Shown: in pieces, positions 54,606 to 64,000 of the stretch
How the letters are laid out: each line of letters opens with the position of its first letter
How positions within the stretch are numbered: the stretch's first letter is position 1
Origin: Bactericera cockerelli
Lineage: Eukaryota; Arthropoda; Insecta; Hemiptera; Triozidae
Reading direction: 5' to 3'
Length of the DNA: 64,000 nt
Assembly: GCA_024516035.1 (NCBI GenBank)
Contig: JAMCCL010000111.1
Span: forward strand, 17,899 to 81,898
The notes under the pieces: generated by a model
Told to the model about the DNA's origin: nothing
Seen by the model: only the letters and a program-made list of their open reading frames with translations
The model's database searches: none
Program-made: the position numbers and the translations under genes

Positions 54606-56247
54606 CAGGGTGTCCCACCAAACTTGGACACCTCAAATTACTCGGCCCCTGAAAGAGTTTTTGAAAAATAAAAAATCTAGGGTACATGTGCTAACTATGC
54701 GGTTTCAGTTATGAAATTTTTTTTATACAGGGTGGTTCAAAAGTCAGAAATTGAGGTGTCAACTTTCGATTTTTAAATGGATCGACCTGAATTTTATTTG
54801 ATAATTTTACTTCTAAATAATTCCTGAGTACTTTTTTAAACAAAAATATTACATACAGGGTGGTTTTTTTTCGACCAATTTTTTTTCTAAATCTTGAATA
54901 ACTCAAGTTCGGTTAATTTTTTCGATAACAAGAATAGAATGTGTTTGTGTAATGAATACACGCACTTTCAATTGGCATCAAAATTTTTTATACAGGGTGG
55001 TTCACAAGTGAAATAATGACTTGATTTTTTTTAAAACCGAGTTTTTTTAATTTTTTATTTAGGATTAATAATTCTCGTCTAATTTTACACATGTTTCGTT
55101 AGTCATATCGAAAAACAAAACTAAATTGTTGTACAGGGTGAGACATAATTTTTTTGTAACACCCTGTATATGGGCAGTCAAAGAGACGCAAAATTAAATA
55201 TAAAGACTAAATATGCAAGAAAAACTTTGATTTTTAATTAAACTAAAAAGTTATGGTTTTTTAACTAATATTGTCGCATGGACCACCCTGTAGATATTTT
55301 CTTAAACTATCATGTAGGTACTCTAAAATGCAACGAACACTTCGAGTCATGTGGGAAAAACAAGTAAAAAACACGAATTTGAAGCCATTTTCAATTTGGT
55401 GTCCACACTAAATGATTTTAAAACTTGAAATAAAAAGTAGGTAGGTTTAGACACAAAATTGAGCATGGCTTTTTGAATTCATTTTTTTTCTTTCAGATTT
55501 GGACTCCTCGTTGAATTTTAGACAGTTTTGACTACCCATATGATGGTTTGAGAAAATATCTACAGGGTGGTCCATGTGACAATATTAGTTAAAACACCAT
55601 AACTTTTTAGTTTAATTAAAAATCAAAGTTTTTCTTGCATATTTAGTCTTTATATTTAATTTTGCGTCTCTTTGACTGCCCATATACAGGGTGTTACAAA
55701 AAAATTATGTCTCACCCTGTACAACATTTTAGTTTTGTTTTTAGATATGACTAACGAAAAATGTGTAAAATTAGACGAGAATTATTAATCCTAAATAAAA
55801 AATTAAAAAAACTTGGTTTAAAAAAAAATCAAGTCATTATTTCACTTGTGAACCACCCTGTATAAATTTTTTTGATGCCAATTGAAAGTGCGTGTATTCA
55901 TTACACAAACACATTCTATTCTTGTTATCGAAAAAATTAACCGAACTTGAGTTATTCAAGATTTAGAAAAAAAATTGGTCGAAAAAAACCACCCTGTATG
56001 TAATATTTTTGTTTAAAAAAGTACTCAGGAATCATTTAGAAGTAAAATTATCAAATAAAATTCAGGTCGATCCATTTAAAAATCGAAAGTTGACACCTCA
56101 ATTTCTGACTTTTGAACCACCCTGTATAAAAAAAATTTCATAACTGTAACCGCATAATTAGCACATGTACCCTAGATTTTTTTATTTTTCAAAAACTCTT
56201 TCAGGGGCCGAGTAATTTGAGGTGTCCAAGTTTGGTGGGACACCCTG
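54606..56247. mobile_element. 1.64-kb foldback element with near-perfect inverted arms
   Basis: The left arm (54606-about 55312) and right arm (about 55540-56247) are near-identical inverted copies around a loop of about 230 bases. It begins CAGGGTGTCCCACCAAACTT and ends with the reverse complement; TA flanks each side (54604-54605, 56248-56249), as for Tc1/mariner-type elements. The motif TACAGGGTGG recurs about five times per arm. No ORF. On transcription it would form a hairpin of roughly 700 bp. Confidence 0.92.
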
Positions 56248-56361
56248 TATTCGTATGCCTCATTGAAAATAAATTATTCTCGTAAATATTACGAGAGGAA
56301 AAATAATTTTAAAATCACTCTCTCGATGTTATTAGTATCACTTCACAATTGGAACTCCACA

Positions 56362-56455
56362 TAAACATTTTGTGGGATCCGATACACAGATCACGGATCC
56401 ATGCGCTACATTGTTTACAAGTCTAGCGTTTTAACCACACCGACTAGCAATACAA
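56362..56455 (-). repeat. SINE family A head fragment
   Basis: Antisense TTGTGGGATCCGATACACAG, GATCACGGATCCATGCGCTA and GTCTAGCGTTTTAACCAC follow the family A head. Body missing. Confidence 0.6.
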
Positions 56456-56599
56456 CCTAGATACAAAGGAAGAAATTTTAGATCAAATCAACCTCTCTAC
56501 AAGGGAAAATAACCACTTTATAAGAAAAACCTGGATATAAGAGAAAAAAATTAAGGTCCCATAAGTTCTCTAATATCCAGGTTAGACTGTAGTTGGTTA

Positions 56600-56825
56600 T
56601 CAATATGGTTAGGGTAGTGAAGTGGTTAATGCGCTACTCTGGCAATCCAAGTAGCGTAGGGATCCGTTGGTTCAAATCCCACCCAGTGCATGAATTTTTC
56701 CTCATTACTTTGAGTTTGTGACCACATAATAATAAGACTGAGAGTTAGGTCGTAGAAAATGCTTTGAGCATTAACCTCGCCTGGTAGTTACCTTCAACTA
56801 GAGAGTTTTATTATTATTATTATAA
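56600..56825 (+). repeat. SINE family A, complete copy in intron 2
   Basis: GTGAAGTGGTTAATGCGCTA, GGTTCAAATCCCACCCAGTG, GAGTTTGTGACCACATAATA, GAAAATGCTTTGAGCATTAA and an ATTATTATTATT tail. It ends 36 bases before the exon 3 acceptor, so its tail is close to the branch-point region. Confidence 0.92.
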
Positions 56826-56861
56826 GGGTAGATCTGAAACAAATCTCTTCTCTTTTTACAG

Positions 56862-57195
56862 GATGCAGGGTAATGAACAATATGGAAAGACCTTCATAGA
56901 CCTCACAACCTTCAAAGCTGTGGACGCACCCTTTTTCGCCAAATCTCATCCTTCCGCTTCTTCCTCTGTGCGTCCTTGCACGGCCGCAGAGATGGCCGGC
57001 GCTGGGGTGGGTCCAGCCAATCAAGGTTTGATCATAGAACGGCGGCCTGTGACTTTGAGTGAAAGGTTCGAACTTCGGGGGTTCAGAAACCCGTCGCCGC
57101 CCCCACCCCCTCAGCCGCCCTCAGGCCCCGTGTCTCCTCACAGTCCCGAGCTGGCCCCATTGCCAGAGGAGTATCGCAGTGATGTCTTTTATTAG
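56862..57195 (+). CDS. Unrecognised secreted proline-rich protein, exon 3 (C-terminus)
   Basis: The acceptor TTCTCTTTTTACAG ends at 56861. The exon completes the split arginine and continues MQGNEQYGKTFIDLTTFKAV, DAPFFAKSHPS, then RRPVTLSERFELRGFRNP, a run of prolines (PSPPPPPQPPSGP) and the tail EEYRSDVFY before TAG at 57193. The exon is strongly GC-rich compared with its flanks, which supports real coding. If the join to exon 2 is wrong, this could be the last exon of a different gene; the exact phase match argues against that. Confidence 0.7.
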
Positions 57196-57225
57196 TCGGC
57201 CAGTCACCAGTCGAAGACTCTCAGG

Positions 57226-57402
57226 GCTGAATTATGAAACAGGATTAAATATCTAGGATTTGTCAATCCTATCCCTAGCACTTAACAGCTGATATAGATG
57301 CGTTGTGATTGGTTGAATTCCCACTAGAGGTCGTGTTAAGGGAAAAGCAGGATTAGATCAATCTAATTCTGATTTATATTATCGGACCTTGGGGTCACAT
57401 AA
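57226..57402. repeat. MITE with AACCAATCACAAC core, antisense copy
   Basis: GGGCTGAATTATGAAACAGG at the left faces TAATTCTGATTTATATTATC at the right. The core on the plus strand is GTTGTGATTGGTTGAATT. It begins about 30 bases after the stop of exon 3 and is likely in the 3' UTR. Confidence 0.75.
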
Positions 57403-57404
57403 TA

Positions 57405-57648
57405 AAACAGGATTAAAGTTAATCTAAGCCTAGCTGACACTCCCTCAAGTCAGAGTCTCAACCAATCACAGCGCACTATAGCCTGAGTTAAGGGATACCA
57501 GAGGCACGCTTCCTCTCAGAAGTGAGTTGGAAGAAGTGTTTAGAATGAAAATTTGAAATATTTTAGAATGAAAATTAAATGGATGAGTTAAGGGATAATT
57601 CCCACTTAGATTAATCTAATACTGTTTCATAATTCAACCCTTAATCTC
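57405..57648. repeat. MITE with AACCAATCACAGC core, interrupted
   Basis: ATAATAAAACAGGATTAAAG at the left and TCTAATACTGTTTCATAATT at the right are inverted arms. The core is CTCAACCAATCACAGCGCAC. About 100 bases (57500-57590) look inserted or duplicated. Confidence 0.75.
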
Positions 57649-58204
57649 GGAGGTTTGAAGTAATATTATACTGGAAAATAGTTAACATAATTTATTTGCA
57701 TTATATAAAATAAATACAATGATAGTAAAATATATAAGTGTTTTAATTTTTATTTGCATAATTTTATTCATGTTGTTTGACTTATACATATATATACTTA
57801 TAATAAATAAAATAATAAGAAAAGAAATACATACAATATACAAGTGTTTTAATTTCTTACTGTGTAACATTTGTAACACGGTGAATGCCAGGTACTGGCG
57901 TTCATCAACACCACTCTGCCCTTCGAAGAAATTAGATCCTGACAAAGATACCATAGGTGAAGAAACTGGGATCTGATAAATTTATTAATGTTTATGCCTG
58001 TTTAACTTAAATAACTCATTATCAGTGATACTTAATAGTATATGTATACGAGTATTAGACTCATATTCATGTACACCTAGTATAACTTCTAGTTTATCAC
58101 TAGTCTCTTCTACCACCTACTATATGGGCGTAGCCAGGGGGGTGAATTCTAGAAAATTCCAGGGAGTATGTAACACTAGGTATCATTGATTGTTCACTAG
58201 GTAT
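57649..58204. other. No gene seen
   Basis: Very AT-rich sequence (57660-57870 almost pure A/T). No convincing polyadenylation arrangement for the gene upstream could be fixed, though AATAAA occurs at several places around 57700-57805. Confidence 0.5.
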
Positions 58205-58432
58205 TATTGATTTTCCTCACTTGTTAAGTCAAGTGGTTAAGGCGCTACTCTGGAAATCCAGGTAGCGTAGGGATCCGTTGGTTCGAATCCCACCCAGTGC
58301 ATGAATTTTTCCTCATGAATTTGAGTTTGTGATCATATAATAATAAGACTCTGAGGGTTAGGTGGTAGAAAATGCTTTGAGCATTAACCTCGCCTGGTGG
58401 TAATCTTCCACTAAAGAGTATTATTATGATTG
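58205..58432 (+). repeat. SINE family A, complete copy
   Basis: AGTCAAGTGGTTAAGGCGCT, CCGTTGGTTCGAATCCCACC, GAGTTTGTGATCATATAATA, AGGGTTAGGTGGTAGAAAAT, GCTTTGAGCATTAACCTCGC and a short ATT tail. This is a good reference member for the family. Confidence 0.93.
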
Positions 58433-58489
58433 ATTTTCCTCATTAGCTGACCCCTCCTAGCCAAAATCCTGGCTACGCCGTTGACACCT

Positions 58490-58747
58490 ATACTCTCTTT
58501 TCTACCACCTAAACCTCTATTCTACCACCTAACCCTCTATTCTACCACCTCACCCTCTATTCTACCACCTTACCCTTTATTCTACTACCTAACCCTCTAT
58601 TCTACCACCTTACCCTCTATTCTACCACCTTACCCTCTATTCTACCACCTAACCCTCTATTCTACCACCTAACTCTCTTTTCTACCACCTAACCCTCTAT
58701 TCTACCACCTAAACCTCTATTCTAAGACCTAACCCTCTATTCTACCA

Positions 58748-58750
<3 letters not shown>
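58490..58750. repeat. 20-bp minisatellite derived from SINE A
   Basis: About 13 units of CTATTCTACCACCTAACCCT with CTTACC, AAACC and CTCTTT variants. In reverse complement the unit contains AGGGTTAGGTGGTAGAA, identical to bases 58354-58370 of the adjacent SINE. The long open frame over it is an artefact. Confidence 0.95.
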
Positions 58751-58810
<60 letters not shown>

Positions 58811-58812
<2 letters not shown>

Positions 58813-59067
58813 AGGAGGAAAATCTTTATGATGATCTTCACAGATGTTGTGTGAAGCGTATGCGGGAGTCACCGTCAGGGTATGGTGTTTCGCCCTTCTT
58901 CGGCACCATTCCTGACGGCTCAACCCGCTAAAAACCTCCCCGCTCTTCTTTCTGGTTCCCGGAACAATTGCGGTAGTACTTCGGGAGTCGAATTCCTTTT
59001 ATAATATGTTGGTGATCTTCTTAGTTTTTATTTTTCTGGTTATTATTTTTGGTTGTTTTTGACTTTC
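58811..59067 (-). other. R1-clade LINE 3' UTR
   Basis: Between the ORF2 stop and the poly(A). It has GC-rich inverted pieces around CCGTCAGGAATGGTGCCGAA and CACCATACCCTGACGGTGAC that could fold into a 3' structure recognised by the RT. Confidence 0.6.
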
Positions 59068-62005
59068 TCATGTTTGTTTTTCTTTCTCTATCATTATTTT
59101 ATTTATCATATTTGTAATTCTGTTCCAATTTTCTTCGTTACTTATCATTGTTGTAATTAAATTTTCAGGTGTGATGTTGGTACCAATGGCTTCCACAGTT
59201 TCTTTCCTCAGTTGGCCCCATTTTGTGCATTGGAACAAGGTGTGTTCAGCCGTATCATCTGCGTCACAATGTACACACTTAGGACTATTTATCTTCTTTA
59301 TTTTAAATAGGTAGTATTGGAAGCTTCCGTGTCCTGTTAGAACTTGGGTGACATATTGGTTTACTTCCCCGAATTTTCTTTCGTACCATGGTTTTATGTT
59401 TTCAATTAGTCGTTTTGTCCACAATCCCCTTTGAACATTGTCCCATTCTTGTTGCCATTTTTCCATAGTTATCTCTCGTTCTCTTACTCTCTCTTCTTTC
59501 TCCTTCTGATAGCACTCTTTTCTTTCTTTTATAATTAGGTGTATGGGAATAGTTCTGGATATCACCATAACAGCTTCCGTTGCAACTGTTCTGTGTGCTC
59601 TGCTGACTCATTATTGACATTTTTCTTTGTTCTGACAGTAGCTTTCTCCTGTATGTCTTCTTATCTGTAACATATGACCATACTGGTGCTGCATACAGCA
59701 TTAAAGAATTGGAGACATTTTGAAGGATTCTTCGTTTGTTTTCCCCTGCTCCTCCTTGGCGTGGTAGTATTCTTGACAAGTTTGCTGTCGCTATTCTTGC
59801 CTTTTTCAGGATGTGCTGCAAATGCGTGTTAAAGTTAAGCTTCTTGTCAAGATATACGCCAAGGTATTTCAGCTCGTTTTGGAATTTTATATGCTTTCCA
59901 GACAATTTTATGAGCAGAGGTCTACAGGTCTTCTTTCCTATAATTAGAGCTGCTTCGGTTTTCTCTGGTGCTAAGGTAAGTTCTGCGTTTTTCATCCAGA
60001 TTTCAATGTTTTCCAGTGTAATGTTGAGTTTTTGCTCGAGGATTTCTTCATTTTCAGCAATCGCTACGACCGCCAGATCATCTGCGTAGGCGACGAGGGT
60101 GATTCCTTCTGGTTTTAATATTTCCAGGACGCCATTGTACATCACATTCCAGAGCACAGGCCCGACGCAGCTACCCTGGGGCACGCCCACAGTCATGGCT
60201 CTCTCAATATTATTTTCCGGGATTAAAATCTTTCTGCTAGAAAAATAGCTTTGTATGATTCTTGTCAGGTAGTTGGGAATATTTTTATCAATTAGTGAGT
60301 CAACAATTTTTTGCCATGGAGCACTGTTAAAAGCATTTCTTATGTCGATTGTGACTATTGCACATAGTTTTCTCTTTTTTGATGGTTTTAACAGTTCTTC
60401 TCTTGTCATGTCCACTACCTTCTTTATCGCATCGGTCGTTGATCTCTTGGGACGGAATCCATATTGGTTTGGTGATATTTTGTCTTCACTTTCTAGTTTT
60501 ACATTTAGTTTTTTTGTAATTAATTGTTCCAAGATTTTTCCTGTTGTGCTGAGAAGGCAGATAGGTCGGTAGGACGAAGGTTCATTTACGGGTTTGCCAG
60601 GTTTGTTTAGTAGCACTACTTTACATTTTTTCCATTCTTCTGGAAAAACTCCTTTTGTAAGGCATTGGTTAAATATGTCTAGAAATAAGTTTGGGTTTTT
60701 TTTAACAAGTATTTTTAGGACTTCTGATGGAATCTCGTCTAGTCCAGGTGATTTTTTTGTTTTTAGATTAGTGCTGATTTCAATGAGTTCTTCCATGGTA
60801 AATAGTTCAATGTCTCTTTCTTCTACTATAATGTTGTTCCATGCTGTTGCTTCATGTTTTGGAAAAAGAGTGTCCAGGATTTTAATTTTTTGTTCTTTTG
60901 GTATATTAGGTCTTGGTGTTGGTATTTTCTTCATTACAATTTTGTAGCCGAGTCCCCAGATATCATTTTCAAGCTCGTCACATATAGATTTCCAGTTTTC
61001 TTTTTTGCTCTTCTCGATCATGTTGCTTAGGTGTTTCCTTGAGTTGGCGTATTGGTTGTGTAGACAGGTTGTTATTATAGAACCCGGGTCGGTCCTGCGT
61101 CTTCTAGTGTATTTCCTTCTCGCTGCTATACATTTTTTCCTGGCCTCATTTATGTCTCTATTCCACCAATAAACTGTTTTCTTTCGGTCTGATTTCTTTT
61201 TTGGCATTGCAGAATCGCATGCTGCTTTAAGTCCTTTCATGAGTTCCTCCGGTGTTTTTATTTTATAGCTTGTTTTGTTAAAGTGGTTGATAAGCTTCTC
61301 TGTGTTCAGTTTATTGACATTCCATCTTCTTGTCATTGGTATTTCTTCTTCTCGTATCATTGATATTTGTTCTTCTCGTATATCTTTCACAAGGTCAAAT
61401 TGTATGTAACGATGATCACTTAGTGATTCCGTGTCATCAAGAACTTTCCAGTGTTGAACCTCTCTAGCTGCGGATTCTGTACAAATAGTCATATCTAGGA
61501 ATGACACTTGTCCGTTTCTGCAGAAGGTTGGTGTCTTTCCGTCGTTCATCACAATCAGGTTTTCTGAAGCCATCCATTCATTTAGCAGAATTCCTCGTCT
61601 TTCATTGTATTTGTTGCCCCATTCTTGAGCTTTAGCGTTTAAGTCACCCGTAACAATTATTTTCCTTTCTCTGAGTTCTTGTATTGTCATACTGATGTCT
61701 TGTATTACTTCAGAAAATTTGTTGATCCCGCTATTAGGTGATATGTATACACTGAAATATACACAGTCTTCGATTTGGACCCAGACAAAGCCGTCTTTTT
61801 TACCACTTCTCTTTACGAAAAGTTTTGTATTACTAATGAAAATACAGGAACCTAGGTCTTCTGAAATCATCCACTGTTCTGTAGTTGCTATATTAATGTT
61901 TGGCTCACTAATGAGACATATGTCTATTTTCAAGTCGTTTATTGTTTGTTTCACTAGTTCGGTTGCGCTTCTACATCTGTTTAGGTTAATTTGTAGAATC
62001 TTCAT
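59068..62005 (-). pseudogene. R1-clade LINE ORF2 (endonuclease and RT), one frameshift
   Basis: ATG at 62005. The endonuclease domain opens MKILQINLNRCRSATEL, with VTGDLNAKAQEWG and LSDHRYI (about residues 1-210), the R1 pattern. The RT domain (about 440-720) has SSYRPICLLSTTGKILE, YGFRPKRSTTDAI, VGVPQGSCVGPVLWN and the catalytic YADD near residue 640. The frame is lost near 59610: the ancestral reading VSRAHRTVATEAVMVISRT continues in another frame to 59068. That frame carries the C-terminal zinc motif CVHCDADDTAEHTLFQC. In this assembly the copy cannot make full-length ORF2; a single-base assembly error is possible because everything else is intact. No RNase H domain, as usual for most R1 elements. 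Confidence 0.9.
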
Positions 62006-62012
62006 ACTAGAG

Positions 62013-63683
62013 TTAGTTTTTTTTCCCGCCCTGTTTTCTTCTGGTTCTAAACTGCGGACACGCCATTGTATCAGGTCTATGACCTTCTGTATTACACTGA
62101 GGGCAGACGCTACTTTTTTTACACTCTTGGTTTGTGTGTCCAGTTTCCATGCAGTTGAAACACTTCATTCCTTCAGATTTTTCCATGGCACAATTCCTAG
62201 CGATGTGTCCCATCCGGAGACAGTTGTAACATCGTGGAATATGTAATTTTTTCTCTATTTGGCAAAGAGTCCAGCCAATTTTTATTCTCTTTATCTCCAG
62301 TAATTTTGATGAAAATTCGGGTGGGACCACAATTTCTGACATCTGTGTTCCGTTTCTAGCTGTTTTTATTGCTTTTATTTCAATGCTTGATTTGTCCAGT
62401 ACACCAAGGGCTTTCATTAGACCATCTTCAATATCTGCTTCTTCAGCTAGGGCATCAATTCCAATCACCATCAGTGTTCGCTCTTCTTTTGGTATGTTGA
62501 TAGATACATGTGCTCCGTGACTTAACAGAATTTCTGTCTTCAGCTTTTCTGCTTCTCCTTTTTTTGTTGTTATTATTAGCGAATCTTCTTTGTATTGTCT
62601 TACTGCTTTGATGTTCACTCCTATTTCGTCGGGAGACACAGCTTCTTTTATGGTTTTTGTCATATCTGCGTATGATATGTTGCTTGCACTGGATGGTTTG
62701 ATGATAAGAACTTCGGTGTCTCTTGGTTTTTTTTCACTTTTTCTGGTTCCTTGTATTGTTGAGGATGGGGTGAAGAAATCTACCGTAAAATCCATTGTTA
62801 TAAGGGCTAATTCAATCAGCTTTCTTATTTCGTCTCTTCTGGGTTCCTCTATTACTGCTACTGAGAAATGTTTACTTCCGGATTCTTCGAGGCTGTCTGT
62901 AAGTTCTTTGATCGATTTCACCATATCTTCAACATTTTCTCCTGCAATTAGATATAGTCGTTTACGCCCAATCGCGCCTCTCTTAGTTTTTGACACATTT
63001 TCAACATAGTTTGTCTCACCTGGAATCAAATCTTCGTTCATGACATCTTCCAAGTCTGGGTGGATAACTCTTGCCGTCTCTAATATTCCGGATTTACTTT
63101 CTTTATTTTTCAGGAAAATAACTGTATCTGGTGATTGGTTTGGTACTAATGGGTTTCCCACTTTTAGTGTGGTCTTCACATAAATATCTTCTGGCCAATC
63201 TGCACTTATCAGGTCTTTCACTATTGCGAGATTCCCGTTTCCATTCCTTACTTTCTCTACCATTTTTCGTACTAATGTATCCTTGGCGTCATCCTCTTTT
63301 TCTTTTAGTTGACCGCGGCATTTATAGCAAATAGTTTGCTGTCTTTTACTCCTTATCTTGGTTCTAGCCACTACTGAGAGATAATCCTTATCTTTTATTT
63401 CTGTTACATAGTTTGTAATTTTTTCTATGCTCACTTTAATCTCATTTTTTATATTTTTTGTTTCTCCCATTTGTTTTTTCACTTTTTCAATGCTCTCAAA
63501 CAAGTTATTAAGAGAAGTCAGAAAATCCAAACGCACATTATCTTCTTCTACTATTGGTGAACCTTCGGGTTTTCTCTTCCGACTATTTTCATCTTCTTCT
63601 TCCATATGTTCCTTATCCACATTATTTTCATCACTTCTCGGGGTGTGAAAAGTCTGTGAATTAGTGCTAAGATTAAGATTCAT
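62013..63683 (-). CDS. R1-clade LINE ORF1: gag-like protein with three zinc knuckles
   Basis: About 556 residues from the ATG at 63683 (MNLNLSTNSQTF). A GTG-started frame reaches 63698, but the ATG is the likelier start. The N-terminal third is charged and probably coiled-coil (about 50-150). The C-terminus has three CCHC knuckles (CYNCLRMGHIARNC, CFNCMETGHTNQEC, CPQCNTEGHRPDTMAC), the hallmark of R1-clade ORF1. Only seven bases separate its stop from the ORF2 ATG, so ORF2 is probably reached by translational coupling or reinitiation. Confidence 0.93.
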   Translation of the reverse strand: MNLNLSTNSQTFHTPRSDENNVDKEHMEEEDENSRKRKPEGSPIVEEDNVRLDFLTSLNNLFESIEKVKKQMGETKNIKNEIKVSIEKITNYVTEIKDKDYLSVVARTKIRSKRQQTICYKCRGQLKEKEDDAKDTLVRKMVEKVRNGNGNLAIVKDLISADWPEDIYVKTTLKVGNPLVPNQSPDTVIFLKNKESKSGILETARVIHPDLEDVMNEDLIPGETNYVENVSKTKRGAIGRKRLYLIAGENVEDMVKSIKELTDSLEESGSKHFSVAVIEEPRRDEIRKLIELALITMDFTVDFFTPSSTIQGTRKSEKKPRDTEVLIIKPSSASNISYADMTKTIKEAVSPDEIGVNIKAVRQYKEDSLIITTKKGEAEKLKTEILLSHGAHVSINIPKEERTLMVIGIDALAEEADIEDGLMKALGVLDKSSIEIKAIKTARNGTQMSEIVVPPEFSSKLLEIKRIKIGWTLCQIEKKLHIPRCYNCLRMGHIARNCAMEKSEGMKCFNCMETGHTNQECKKSSVCPQCNTEGHRPDTMACPQFRTRRKQGGKKN

Positions 63684-64000
63684 CCTGAAAAGACTCACCT
63701 AATGAGAATCGCAACATTGAAGATACGTACCGACAGTGCAATAGTACCTCACAATTTGATGTACAAAATATAGTTGTTGGGATCTCCCCTTCTCAAATCC
63801 GCCACTGATTTGGAGAATATTCGAGCGTGGATCTCCCACTACTCGGGATTCAGATACTAGGTGATAAGACTAACACAGAAAATTAGTTGATAATGAAACA
63901 CACGGTCAGTAAAAGTTCGTGGTGCAAGCACCTTACGAATATGCTAGTTCAACAGCAGTATCTTTTCCTGTCGTGTTACGTAATTTATCCCACACCTTAT
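63684..64000 (-). other. Probable 5' UTR of the R1-clade LINE
   Basis: No ORF. It continues without a visible boundary to the window end, so neither the element's 5' end nor the second half of its target site can be seen. Confidence 0.5.

Larger units (their letters stand above)
58751..64000 (-). mobile_element. R1-clade non-LTR retrotransposon (LINE), 5' end off window
   Basis: The element is antisense. A 60-base T-run (58751-58810) is its poly(A), joined directly to the 20-bp minisatellite. A 3' UTR to 59067 and two ORFs follow. ORF1 has three CCHC knuckles. ORF2 has an R1-type endonuclease, RT and a C-terminal zinc motif, with one frameshift near 59610. The region 63699-64000 upstream of ORF1 is presumably 5' UTR and continues past the window. 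Confidence 0.92.

Noticed and set aside
58481..58672. Serine/threonine/proline repeat frame (PLFYHLTLYSTT type)
   Set aside because: Translation of the 20-bp minisatellite.
59736..63648. Plus-strand open frames over the R1-clade LINE
   Set aside because: Phe/Ser/Leu-rich shadows of the antisense ORFs with no domain of their own.

Overview
This is insect nuclear DNA. It has intron-split genes with arthropod orthologues (yellow, lachesin), AT-rich and very repeat-dense sequence, LTR and non-LTR retrotransposons, Helitrons, MITEs and several SINE families. A hemipteran is plausible but cannot be proved from the window. There is no bacterial-style gene organisation, no CRISPR array and no convincing functional tRNA or rRNA gene.

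Layout. 1-7568: a nearly complete, young BEL/Pao LTR retrotransposon; its left edge is cut by the window, the 229 visible bases of the 5' LTR match the 3' LTR exactly, and the 1735-codon gag-pol frame is open. 7569-17320: repeat-rich DNA with no host exon found; it holds tRNA-like and 5S-like SINEs, a dead BEL/Pao pol fragment cut by a Helitron end, and a 21-bp minisatellite growing out of that end. 17321-18108: the last coding exon of a yellow-family gene with its 3' UTR to about 19050. 19293-28598: three tandem arrays (77-bp, 29-bp and 59-bp units), the last about 100 copies long. 28612-40317: SINEs, two full-length non-autonomous Helitrons, a PIF/Harbinger-like element, LINE 3' fragments and purine-rich tracts. 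40479-42879: the first two coding exons of lachesin, which splice in phase; its later exons are not in the window. 42909-47900: lachesin intron or intergenic DNA with a piggyBac-like MITE and duplications that copy the exon 2 splice donor. 47902-57195: an unrecognised three-exon gene for a 257-residue secreted, proline-rich protein; its 8.2-kb second intron holds an antisense I-superfamily LINE and a 1.64-kb near-perfect foldback element. 57226-58750: MITEs, a SINE and a 20-bp minisatellite derived from that SINE. 58751-64000: an antisense R1-clade LINE with both ORFs, ORF2 carrying one frameshift; its 5' end runs off the window.

How the parts work together. The host genes are sparse and unrelated in function (cuticle pigmentation, cell adhesion or septate junctions, a secreted unknown). 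Most of the window is a transposon community whose parts exchange pieces. SINEs with a tRNA-like head and SINEs with a 5S-rRNA-like head share one central/tail domain. One SINE copy shares its 3' tail with an RTE-like LINE fragment. Helitron ends and a SINE appear to have seeded tandem arrays.
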